From Candidatus Thiomargarita nelsonii (GTDB lineage Bacteria > Pseudomonadota > Gammaproteobacteria > Beggiatoales > Beggiatoaceae), in NCBI GenBank assembly GCA_000785145.2, contig JSZA02000003.1, positions 1 through 64,000 on the forward strand: a stretch of 64,000 bases of DNA, written 5' to 3'. Positions 38,755 to 47,400 of the stretch are shown in pieces. The position numbers were made by a program, and so were the translations under genes. The first letter of the stretch is position 1. Every line of letters starts with the position of its first letter. The notes beneath the pieces are model-generated. The model had not been told where the DNA came from. It saw nothing but the letters and a program-made list of their open reading frames with translations, and ran no database searches.

Positions 38755-39603
38755 TCAGTTCGGTTTTACAATTCCCTTCTGCTCAAGAAATACCTCAGCC
38801 CTTGAACCGAAAAATGCGCTAATTGTCGTGAAAAAAGCTGGGAGGCTGCCATCTGGTTTAACAGCGAGATATTGTGCGGTCATTTGATTGAGTGCTGCAT
38901 CAATCTGTGTGAAAGTGGTATTTTCAAGATTTGCGCGTAGCTTCCTGTAATCAGCATCAAGCTTTTTTAAAATACGCTTTCGCACTTGGCATAAACGTTT
39001 ACAGTTAAGATTTAACTCTTTTATCGTCACTTTCGCCTTTTCGGGATCAATCCCTGCTTGATGACAAGCATTCTCATCAACACTTATCACACCATTGAGA
39101 ATTGAGACTGAAAATAAAGGAGGTGAAATCGGTAATTCGCTTGGTTTAAGGATTTGTTCATCTAAGATTTTATCTTCTTTTGTGCCACCACAACTGAGAT
39201 TTTTTTTGATGGGTGGCAAGCAACGGGCGCTATCTTTGTAGCCCTCACGCGCTTTTTCACCAAAGCGATTAGTTTCAGAACCGCCCTTACAAGCCGCAAA
39301 CAGATTAGTGATTTCAAACATCCAATCGCTTTGATGAGGAATATCCGATTTGGGGTGAAAGTGTTCTATTTCGCGGTCATAGATAGCTTGCTCTTCAACC
39401 ATTTTAACAAGATTTATCTCACAATAAGCACATAGTCCATGTTGAATGTGAGTCAGCTTATTAATCAGTTCACGAAAAGTCTCGCCGCCGTTATCATTTC
39501 TAAATGCCTCCCAATCGCTTATATGGCGGCTTGTCTGGGGAAAATCTTGTAAAAAACGCTGTAAACTCGTTGGCGCCACATTCAATTGTTTTACCTTTTT
39601 CAT
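38755..39603 (-). CDS. HNH nuclease, PtuB-like (Septu / retron-associated family)
   Basis: 282 residues. CAYCEINL, then REIEHFHPKSD and ITNLFAACKGG form an HNH zinc site with the layout of the TIGR02646/PtuB family. The C-terminal half is helical. The ATGA start overlaps the stop of the ATPase gene by 4 bases. In Septu, PtuA ATPase and PtuB HNH act together against phage; this pair matches in order and type. It ends 69 bases before the STAND gene. Confidence 0.82.
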   Translation of the reverse strand: MKKVKQLNVAPTSLQRFLQDFPQTSRHISDWEAFRNDNGGETFRELINKLTHIQHGLCAYCEINLVKMVEEQAIYDREIEHFHPKSDIPHQSDWMFEITNLFAACKGGSETNRFGEKAREGYKDSARCLPPIKKNLSCGGTKEDKILDEQILKPSELPISPPLFSVSILNGVISVDENACHQAGIDPEKAKVTIKELNLNCKRLCQVRKRILKKLDADYRKLRANLENTTFTQIDAALNQMTAQYLAVKPDGSLPAFFTTISAFFGSRAEVFLEQKGIVKPN

Positions 39604-40927
39604 GCCTCGCGCCGCCGCTCAATTTCCATATCCGCTGTTATTAAATCTGGGTCATCAATAGACAGTTCATTAAGCCTTGAACGTATTTTTAAAGCATCCT
39701 CGCTCTCACCTTTATTGCGTTCAATAAGGTGATAATATTGTTCAAGCAGCCGAGTAAATTCATTCACGTCTGCCGGTGGACGTTCATCTACCTCCATGAT
39801 TTCACTTAATAAACGCCCACTTTCAGCACCATAAGAAGAAGTCACCTGTTCTGCAATCACTTCTTTTTCATGTTCTAACAAAATAATATGCTCTGGCTTG
39901 ATCGTTGTGAGTACCTGCGGACTATGTGTCGTCACGATAAATTGTGTGTTGGGAAATATTGCCATGAGATCAATCAACAGACGCTGTTGCCACTTAGGAT
40001 GTAAATGCAAGTCAACTTCATCAATCAAAACAATTGCTTCTGATTCAAGGGCATTTTTTTTGCGCTGGGGATTGGCTTGCAACATGCGTCTCGCTAAGTT
40101 CATAACTAAAGCTAACATCATGCGATAACCATCACTTAATTGATCAAGTGACAAAATTTCCTCCCCTCCTTCATTTTGAAATGTTATCAAAAAGCGGATT
40201 GAGAAATTCACCGGCTCCATCTCGGTGTGCAAATGAGAACAATTGGGAAGGAGCCGACGAAGTGCTTGACGAATCGTTTCTAGTACAGCAGAACGATAAG
40301 ATGGTTGGCGTTCTTTTGCTCTACGTTCCAAGTCCTCTTGCAAAGCAAACCAATCTATCATCGCTATCGCTTCAGAACGCAGATTATTGGTCAGTGCATT
40401 TTCTAAGGCTTTAAAGCGATTAAATGATTTTTTAAGGTGGCGTTGTTGAGAAACCGACACCCACGAGCGCGGCGCACGCCCGGTATCATAGTAGGCTATG
40501 ATGGGCAAATCTGAGGGTTTTCCATCCTGAACGTCATTTATAATTTTATCTAAAAAGTCATGCAATTGACCAAGCTTATTATCAGGCGGGATTTCTTCTT
40601 TAGTCCTTTTAGTTTGGTCACGTTTTTTAGTTCTATCCCAACTCACCCCTTCCAAACTTTCAAGCGTGATCCGCGTATAAGGTGCTTGCCTGCCATCCAA
40701 GCATTGCAGATCATTTGAGCGAAAGTCTATTCCACTGATTTCTGGTAAACGTGTCAGCACGGCGCCTAATCCCACCGCAATGGCATCAAGAATGGTCGTT
40801 TTACCCGCCGCGTTGTCGCCGACTAGGACGGTTAAGTGTGGATCAAGTGGTAATTCTAATTTCTTAACGGCACGAAACGAAGTAACGGAACGTTCAAATT
40901 TTCAATTGTGATATGACTTAGTTTCAT
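39600..40927 (-). CDS. PtuA-like AAA ATPase with a -1 frame break after codon 11
   Basis: The ATG at 40927 reads MKLSHITIENL and would stop after 23 codons. In the -1 frame the protein continues ERSVTSFRAVKKLELP, then Walker A VGDNAAGKTT, a long insert, the ABC signature LSDGYRMMLALVMN, Walker B EAIVLIDEVDLHLHP and TQFIVTTHSPQVL. It ends AEMEIERRREA-like at 39600. The joined product is about 442 residues. No ATG, GTG or TTG in the -1 frame precedes Walker A; the first is a GTG at 40775, just after it. So a complete protein needs the slip, or a base is missing. Partner of the HNH gene. Confidence 0.8.
40895..40901 (-). promoter_or_regulatory. Candidate -1 frameshift heptamer A_AAT_TTG in the ATPase gene
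   Basis: Codons GAA AAT TTG contain X_XXY_YYZ. A -1 slip gives the next codon GAA and the full ATPase frame. The same heptamer is kept in the second copy at 29415-29421. Alternative: one T missing from a TTTT run (IENF is the usual family sequence here). Confidence 0.45.
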
Positions 40928-41036
40928 GGTTTTTATAAAATTGTTTATCTGTTTCATCCATTGATAAATCTGGCCGGATTATATCACTTTCATCATAGCC
41001 CAAGCCTTTTAAAATATTTTCTAATACGCAATAATT

Positions 41037-41261
41037 TTAAAGGATTTTGGAGTCCAAAGCTTTAGCTGCCGCTTCTTTGACACACTCATATTCATGCAGA
41101 GTCTCAAGTAACGAGCCGGCTAATGGAATGGGAATCTCAACATAAATATAGGCGGTGAAAAATTTTTCGGGCAGCAAATCTAAGGCGCCCCTCTCCCAAC
41201 CGACCAAATTTTCTATTCGCTGTGCCATGCTATTGCCAATGGGGGCTTTGCCATTGAGCAT
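41037..41261 (-). pseudogene. Possible C-terminal remnant of an XRE-type regulator
   Basis: 74 codons; the frame opens after a TAA and reads DIYIMLNGKAPIGNSMAQRI, which resembles the last helices of Cro/C1-like repressors (NGKxxIGxxxARRIE). It then continues LLETLHEYECVKEAAAKALD. No complete HTH is left. Low certainty. Confidence 0.3.
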
Positions 41262-41374
41262 AATATAAATATCACTTTAACCTTTGACATAAGGTGTTCA
41301 TCCTGCTGTGATCACAAGTCAAAAAAACGTCGATCTAAGAGTGACAGTTAATTTTACTCTGACCCCAATTATTA

Positions 41375-41614
41375 GTGATATATGGGGGGGTTGGGGGAGT
41401 TGTTGGTGCGTGTTTGTGGGTTGAAAAAAAGTGCTTAGAACTCGCGGCAATCTGGGGTTTTGATAAAAAACTGATTGTGCCAACTTCCGTCGATAATTTC
41501 AGATTCAAAGATTTTAGACAAAAAGATTGCTCTATGAGCCACAAAAAAGCAGAAAGTGTTTTGAAAACAATATTTTGGAATATCAGAGAAGGATTAACTG
41601 ACATGAAAGAATAA
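41375..41614 (+). other. Unrecognised short ORF
   Basis: 79 codons; the C-terminal 50 (FRFKDFRQKDCSMSHKKAES VLKTIFWNIREGL) look protein-like, but the start is glycine-rich repeat-like sequence and there is no ribosome site. Probably a fragment. Confidence 0.2.
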
Positions 41615-41623
41615 TATGATGCT

Positions 41624-41646
41624 GGACGGGGTTTGCAACCCCGTCC
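41624..41646. repeat. REP-like palindrome GGACGGGGTT
   Basis: GGACGGGGTT-TGC-AACCCCGTCC, a perfect 10-bp-arm hairpin. Confidence 0.7.
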
Positions 41647-41730
41647 TTACGTTTTTTATGTGTACCTACTTAACATGAAAATTCGTAGAGATAATCCTGT
41701 TTTAGCCATTTTAACCTGTGGAGTGAAGAA

Positions 41731-42003
41731 TTACATTTCAAAACTCAAATCTTGTAACGGTGGCAAGTCTTTTACTGCCGCTTTAAATTCTTCAGTTTCA
41801 TTGAAATAATCACCCAAAGTCAACAGATGAATTTTAAATTTGTTAATGTCATGAAATTCTTGTAATCTGTCTTTAAATCCATCAGAATAACCAATTCCAT
41901 CCAAAATAATAACAATTTCATATTTATGGCGGGTTATGATTCCATATAAAGAGTCAGCAAATGAAGCATCTATAACTTTTTTTAATAAACTATTGAATTC
42001 CCC
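41731..42003 (-). pseudogene. C-terminal fragment paralogous to the neighbouring gene
   Basis: Open for 91 codons with no start codon: ASFADSLYGIITRHKYEIVI, ILDGIGYSDGFKDRLQEF and KFKIHLLTLGDYF, ending FKAAVKDLPPLQDLSFEM. The end resembles the C-terminus of the adjoining 259-residue protein (KLKLHLLTAEDF ... FQKAVNDVPKLAEL). It is a decayed second copy overlapping that gene's stop. Confidence 0.7.
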
Positions 42004-42769
42004 TTAATTCAGCTAATTTTGGTACATCATTCACTGCTTTCTGAAAAAGAGTGGTATTATTTGCAAAATCTTCTGCGGTTAATAAATGTAGTTTTAACTT
42101 CTTATCAAGTTTTTGCCGCAATTGCTCTTCAAATACCTTGGTATATTTAGTTGCCAAAATTATAGCTATTTTAGCTTGTTGGATTTTATTACCCAAAGAA
42201 ACGGTAAGCTGTTTATCTAAAGGTTTTTTTCTCAAATTAGCATAAAAAAATACGGTGTTCCCATTAATAGAACCAATACTATCAATACTACCACTGTGAT
42301 GACTATTTTTTACCTCTAACCCGAGTTGCTTAATACAATTCTTGCCAAAATTGCTGTCAAAAGATTGTTTAGGTATATCTTGTGTAACGATTGGTTGTGA
42401 GTTATCCATCAATTTTTCATAAAATAACTGAATTCCAGTAATAGCACATTCCAACCAATATTTTTCCATCCCTGCTTGTTTTAATTCAAACCAAGTTTCA
42501 GGGGTGATTTCTAACTTCATTGAATCGGTACTTTTGCCTTGAGTAGTCGGAAATTCTTTCAGTTGATTTACTGGTGTAGATACTATATTGTTAGCATAAT
42601 AAACAGCATATTTAATTGCCGAATTAATAGCAACAGCATAAGCTAATCCCAAAGCATTAGTAATTTTCTTGATTTGCTCTACTTGAGATCGAGTGAATTT
42701 AATAACAACTTTTTGTTCCTGTGTTTGTTCCTTTGTCTCTGCGACAACTTGTTCAGCGTAATTAGCCAT
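41990..42769 (-). CDS. Unrecognised 259-residue protein
   Basis: Three parts are visible. Residues 1-70 are basic and helical (KFTRSQVEQIKKITNALGLA), and 85-120 (MKLEITPETWFELKQAGMEK YWLECAITGI) are helical. From about 150 to 259 there is an alpha/beta segment with SLGNKIQQAKIAIILATKYT and KLKLHLLTAEDF, where a strand and acidic residues could form a nuclease-like or Rossmann-like core. I do not recognise the family. A decayed copy of its C-terminus follows immediately, and another fragment precedes it. Surrounded by remnants, so expression is uncertain. Confidence 0.5.
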   Translation of the reverse strand: MANYAEQVVAETKEQTQEQKVVIKFTRSQVEQIKKITNALGLAYAVAINSAIKYAVYYANNIVSTPVNQLKEFPTTQGKSTDSMKLEITPETWFELKQAGMEKYWLECAITGIQLFYEKLMDNSQPIVTQDIPKQSFDSNFGKNCIKQLGLEVKNSHHSGSIDSIGSINGNTVFFYANLRKKPLDKQLTVSLGNKIQQAKIAIILATKYTKVFEEQLRQKLDKKLKLHLLTAEDFANNTTLFQKAVNDVPKLAELRGIQ

Positions 42770-42776
42770 ATTTGTA

Positions 42777-42971
42777 CTACCCTATATATTCATCTACAAG
42801 TGAAGTGAAATAATCTTTTATATCAGAAAATTCATCATATTCCCACAAATATTTTCTATCCTCATAAACTGCTTGCGACATTTCAGCTTGAACTTCTTTC
42901 ATTGCTGGGGCAACATGACAATTTTGAGGTTTTTCCTCAATGGTTTGCAAACGTTCTAAAACAATATACGT
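42777..42971 (-). pseudogene. C-terminal gene remnant
   Basis: 64 codons with no ATG near the beginning: TYIVLERLQTIEEKPQNC, then APAMKEVQAEMSQAVYEDRK YLWEYDEFSDIKDYF and a TAG 8 bases before the next ATG. It reads like the tail of a soluble protein that once preceded the 259-residue gene in an operon. Family not recognised. Confidence 0.45.
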
Positions 42972-43109
42972 CTACATTTCAACATTGTGGACTAGGGAGA
43001 ATCAGCCCTTTATCCCCTCGCCAAGATTTCTCCTAACGTCGAAAGGGTAACATTTTGGTTCTGTCTCTTCCTCTTTTTTTAACCAAAAGCGAGCGTAGCC
43101 TGGGTAAAA

Positions 43110-43190
43110 TGTAGGGTGCGTACTCCGCACAAATAAAGTCACGTATAATTGATCTATACCGACAAAAAGGTGCGTAGGACGCACCCTACA
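43110..43190. repeat. MITE-like inverted repeat, TGTAGGGTGCGT type
   Basis: Imperfect terminal arms TGTAGGGTGCGTACTCCGCA and GGTGCGTAGGACGCACCCTA. A half element with the same motif is at 50312-50335. Degenerate GAACGAGAAA-type palindromes follow up to 43360. Confidence 0.75.
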
Positions 43191-43360
43191 CTTGCTGTGC
43201 TAGTTTTGACATGTTTAAAAATTATGAACATCGAGGGGAAGTGTTTGAGGCAGCGGTGAGGCAATTAAACTAACATCCACTCGACGCGGAGCGTCAATGC
43301 CATTAAGTATCGAGGGCAATTCCTTGTGGTTTTCTCGTTCCCACGCGGAACGAGAAAAAA

Positions 43361-43780
43361 TCACCGTCTGGGGCTAAGTAAACAAGTCTGGTTACCGGGG
43401 CCATCAAGTATGACTTTGAAGCGGTGCAAGAAAGCCCTACCAATCAGAAAGCGAGCATTTCCAATAAAGGTTTGGACTATAACAAGATGCTGCTCTCCCG
43501 TTTTAGGAATAATAACTTCAGCGCGAGCTTCAATAAACGGAATGACTTGTCCAGTGACAGTTGTTCCTCGTGGCGATAACGGGCGAAATAAACGCCAATG
43601 TCGTAGATTGAGTTCCTCAAATAGAGTGTAGGGAACCAAAATGTCCTCACTATAACCCGTATCTAATGGAACTAATTCTTCAACTTCACTATGCAATTTT
43701 CCCGCTAAATTTCTGATTTGAATACCTATGACTAAGTAATCAGGTGAGGGCCAACAAGTTAATCGAACGCTATCTGCCAT
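43361..43780 (-). CDS. Retropepsin-like aspartic protease
   Basis: 139 residues. The catalytic triad region is VPLDTGYSEDILVPYTLFEE L, i.e. hydrophobic-hydrophobic-DTG; a late FLIGRAFLHRFKVILDGPG matches the ILG-type psi-loop of clan AA peptidases, which act as dimers. The TGQVIPFIEARAEVIIP strands fit. Overlaps the upstream gene by 22 bases, so the two are coupled. Similar small DTG proteins beside DUF5678-like genes occur in cyanobacteria and filamentous bacteria. Substrate unknown. Confidence 0.75.
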   Translation of the reverse strand: MADSVRLTCWPSPDYLVIGIQIRNLAGKLHSEVEELVPLDTGYSEDILVPYTLFEELNLRHWRLFRPLSPRGTTVTGQVIPFIEARAEVIIPKTGEQHLVIVQTFIGNARFLIGRAFLHRFKVILDGPGNQTCLLSPRR

Positions 43781-44133
43781 CCCAAGTCCACCTCTTTAGG
43801 TTGATGTTCTCCAACTTGCATCACAATTCTATCTGGAGCTTCTGGAGCTAACTGATTAACTTCTTTTAAAGAGTCGCCAATCCCCTGTAATTTACCATGC
43901 GCTATCACAACCCATTTACCAAAACAATCCCTTTCTAGTTGTGCTTTGATATTTTCAAAAGCTTGGTTATTGGTTTTAGCTTCTGCCTTAATTCGGTGTT
44001 GGCGCTGCGTGGCTAGCCATAATTCTATCGCTTCGATTACTGCTCGTTTCATGCCATCATGGTCATAAAACTTTTGTTGGACGGTTTGTTCAAATTCTTG
44101 TTGTAATGGTTTAGGTAATTCCATTGTCAACAT
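43759..44133 (-). CDS. DUF5678-like protein with N-terminal helical region
   Basis: 124 residues. Residues 1-65 are helical (LPKPLQQEFEQTVQQKFYD, AVIEAIELWLATQRQHRIKA) and could be a ribbon-helix-helix. Residues about 72-115 (FGKWVVIAHGKLQGIGDSLK EVNQLAPEAPDRIVMQVGE) match the DUF5678 pattern. Overlaps the protease gene. The arrangement resembles an antitoxin-like or substrate partner of the protease (inference). Confidence 0.6.
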   Translation of the reverse strand: MLTMELPKPLQQEFEQTVQQKFYDHDGMKRAVIEAIELWLATQRQHRIKAEAKTNNQAFENIKAQLERDCFGKWVVIAHGKLQGIGDSLKEVNQLAPEAPDRIVMQVGEHQPKEVDLGWQIAFD

Positions 44134-44161
44134 AATTGAAGGTATCCTTACTTGGTTTGCT

Positions 44162-44299
44162 TTATTTTAATAAATTTTCTGGTAATGCCAAAAAACGTTC
44201 AAAGTGGGCTAGAGATTGTTCAGATATATTAAACGCCTTATGTTGTTTCCTTGTTATCAGTTGGATTGAACCGGAAGTCAGATCGTAGCAAATGATAGT
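44162..44299 (-). pseudogene. C-terminal gene remnant
   Basis: 45 codons, no start: YDLTSGSIQLITRKQHKAFN then SLAHFERFLALPENLLK and stop. Not recognised. Confidence 0.35.
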
Positions 44300-44433
44300 C
44301 TAAAAAAATCGTTGATGTCAAGAAAACATTCATCGGCTAAATCATACCACTTATCCAATTCCTAGCTGAAAAAATACATAGTCTAAACTACATTTTACTA
44401 AGAGCCAAAATTTTTTACCTCATGGCAGCGACT

Positions 44434-44449
44434 TGGTACGCAGCTTGCA
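44434..44449 (+). promoter_or_regulatory. Candidate sigma-54 promoter of the Sia-type operon
   Basis: TGGTACGCAGCTTGCA fits TGGYRCRNNNNTTGCW at every fixed position (GG at -24, GC at -12). It ends 41 bases before the kinase-phosphatase gene. An enhancer-binding activator would be required; none is encoded in the window. Confidence 0.6.
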
Positions 44450-44490
44450 TGTACTAAAACACCGATCAATTCATTGTAGGATACCATTAA

Positions 44491-47400
44491 ATGCCATTAC
44501 TTAAAATAAACTCAAAACACTCGCTGACACGCACAACCCTCATTAAAATGGGTATTAGGATAGCGATTATCATCATTGCAGTGACGCTCATTAGTTATTC
44601 GCATGTCATGTCCAATTTGGAGACACAAGTCGTCGAACAGCTTGAAAAATACATCACGGAACGGGGACAACGGGAAAGTAATTTGTTTACGCTCTCTGAA
44701 GATAACCATGCCATTTTTAAACAAGAATTTCTTTCCCAATTCAAACAAATGGGAAATGAGGTTCCCATAGAAAGATTTAATCAAATCTTTCAACCCCTAG
44801 AGGATGGCACGCTCAGAATGCCCCCTGAAATTTTCACCGGTTTCAGGCAACCCGGGACTAGTTTCGTCGTTAAAGACTTGACCGGTTTTATTGGTCAAAA
44901 CGTGACCATCACCGACGAGCTTCGCCGCCGTATCATCGTGACATTCGATATGATCACTGCTTTTAGCCCCGCTTGGGCTTCATGGGTTGATCGCTTTCCG
45001 AATTTCTACGTGACTATGCCAGAAAATATCATCTTAACACATTTTATGAATACAGCCTGGGCGTTGGATGCACCCGCCGATTTCAAATTGGGCGAGGAAG
45101 TCTGGGTTGCCATTGCCGATAAAAAACATAATCCCACGCGGGAAACGGTTTGGACAGCTTTTTATTACGATAGCGTTGCTAAAGATTGGATGGTTACTTG
45201 TGCAACCCCAGTTGATGTGGACGGTGAACATCTTATCACCATTGGACATGACATTCTGTTGAAGAAATTGTTTGAACGCACCCTTAATGATCGCCTTGAG
45301 GGCACCTATAATCTCATTTTCCGTGAAGATGGTCGTCTCATTGTTCATCCCGATAAAATAGATGAAATTCGAGAAAAAGGTGGCGAAGTGGACATTCCTG
45401 ACACGGGCGATTCGCATTTAATCAACCTCTTTGAACAGGTCAAAAATATCAAGCTAGGGCAAGTTGTTCTTGAGAATTCTGAGGAATATCTTGCAGTGAC
45501 CAAAATTAATGGCCCAGATTGGTATTTTGTCACCGTTTATCCCAAGTCACTTTTGGCCGGTTTAGCGTTTGAGACAGCCAGTTTCATCTTGATTTTGGGA
45601 CTGATTTCATTATTGATTGAGATCATAGTATTGTTTTTCGTGCTACGCAAGCAAGTTGCTCAACCTTTGCAAGAATTTTTGGGTGCAACCCAGCAAATTG
45701 CGGGGGGTCATTTTGGACGGAATGTGACAGAAGATTTACCAGTGAATCGTCGCGATGAAATTGGAATACTCGCTCAATCATTTTACGGTATGGCGGGAGA
45801 ATTGAAAAACTCATTTGACACCTTAGAAGCTAAGAATGCCGAATTACAACATCTAGACAAAATCAAAGACGAATTTTTAGCCAATACGTCCCATGAACTC
45901 CGCACCCCACTCAATGGGATTATCGGTATTGCTGAATCTCTGAATGACGGCGCGGCGGGGCCATTATCAGATGAGGTACAAAAAAATCTCCTGATGATTG
46001 CACAAAGTGGACATCGCCTAAACAATCTCGTTAATGATATTTTGGATTTTTCCAAACTCAAACACAAAAATATAGAATTGCAACTGAAAGCCGTTGGTAT
46101 AAGGGAAGTCAGTGAAGTGGTACTAACACTCTGCCAACCCCTGTTGGGCCACAAACCGGTGCAACTGGTAATAAACGCCATTGCCCCTGACTTACCCCCA
46201 GCATACGCCGATGAGAACCGTTTGCAACAAATTCTCTATAACTTGGTGGGTAATGCGATTAAGTTTACGGAAAGCGGTCGTATCGAAATTTCTGCCAAAC
46301 TAAATATAAATAAACAAGCTTTGGCTATCACCGTCTCTGACACCGGTATCGGTATTCCCGCCGAGCAATTAGATCGCATTTTTGAATCTTTTGAACAAGG
46401 CGAAGGGGCGACTGAAAGAGAATACGGTGGCACCGGCTTAGGTTTAGCTGTGACTCAACAACTCGTGGAATTACATAATGGCCACATTCAGGTAGAGTCC
46501 ACTGTTGGCGTTGGCTCACAGTTTAGCTTCACTTTACCCATAGCACAAGTAGAAAAGAGTGAAGTCCAATTTTCCCAATTACGCCCTCAAGCCTTGATTG
46601 AGACGAGCCAATCGCTTACACCCGCAACCGATGGTCAATCTAAAATCCTGGTTGTCGATGATGAACCTGTGAATATTCAGGTACTTGTCAACCATCTCTC
46701 GCTACAAAATTATGCGGTTTATCAGGCCAGCAATGGGATGGAAGCCTTGGACATGATTAATAAAGGTTTCAAACCAGACTTGATTTTACTGGATGTGATG
46801 ATGCCCAAAATGACCGGTTATGAAGTTTGTCGCCGGCTGCGCGAACAATTTTCTCTCAATGAGCTACCGATTTTGATGCTGACGGCTAAAAATCAGGTGT
46901 CAGACATGGTAAAAGGATTGGAGATGGGTGCCAATGATTATTTGACCAAACCGGTTTCAAAAGATGAACTGTTAGCCAGAGTGCAAACCCAGATACAACT
47001 TTATCAGATTCACCTTGAAAATGCAGAACTCTACGATGAGTTACATGAAAGTGAACAGCGGCTCACACAAATCTTAGAGGCGATGCCGGTAGGTGTGAAC
47101 GTGACTGACGCGAGCGGGAGAAATTATTATAGCAACAAAACGGCTTTACAGATTGTTGGTCAAAGCCTTGATACTTCATCGTGCCTCGAAGAATGGCCGA
47201 CGGTTTTTCAAGCCCATCAGGCGGGCACGTCTCAGTTATACCCTCACGAGCGTATGCCAGGTGTGCAAGCCCTTCAGGGTCATAAGTCAAGAGTTGATGA
47301 TATAGAAATCCATCAAGGTGGCGAAATTATCCCCGTTGAGATGTGGGGAACGCCTATTTTTGATGACAATAAACAGGTCAATTATGCCATTACCGCCTTT

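Noticed and set aside
43002..43184. Minus-strand ORF of 60 codons
   Set aside because: Runs through a MITE-like inverted repeat, with no protein-like composition.
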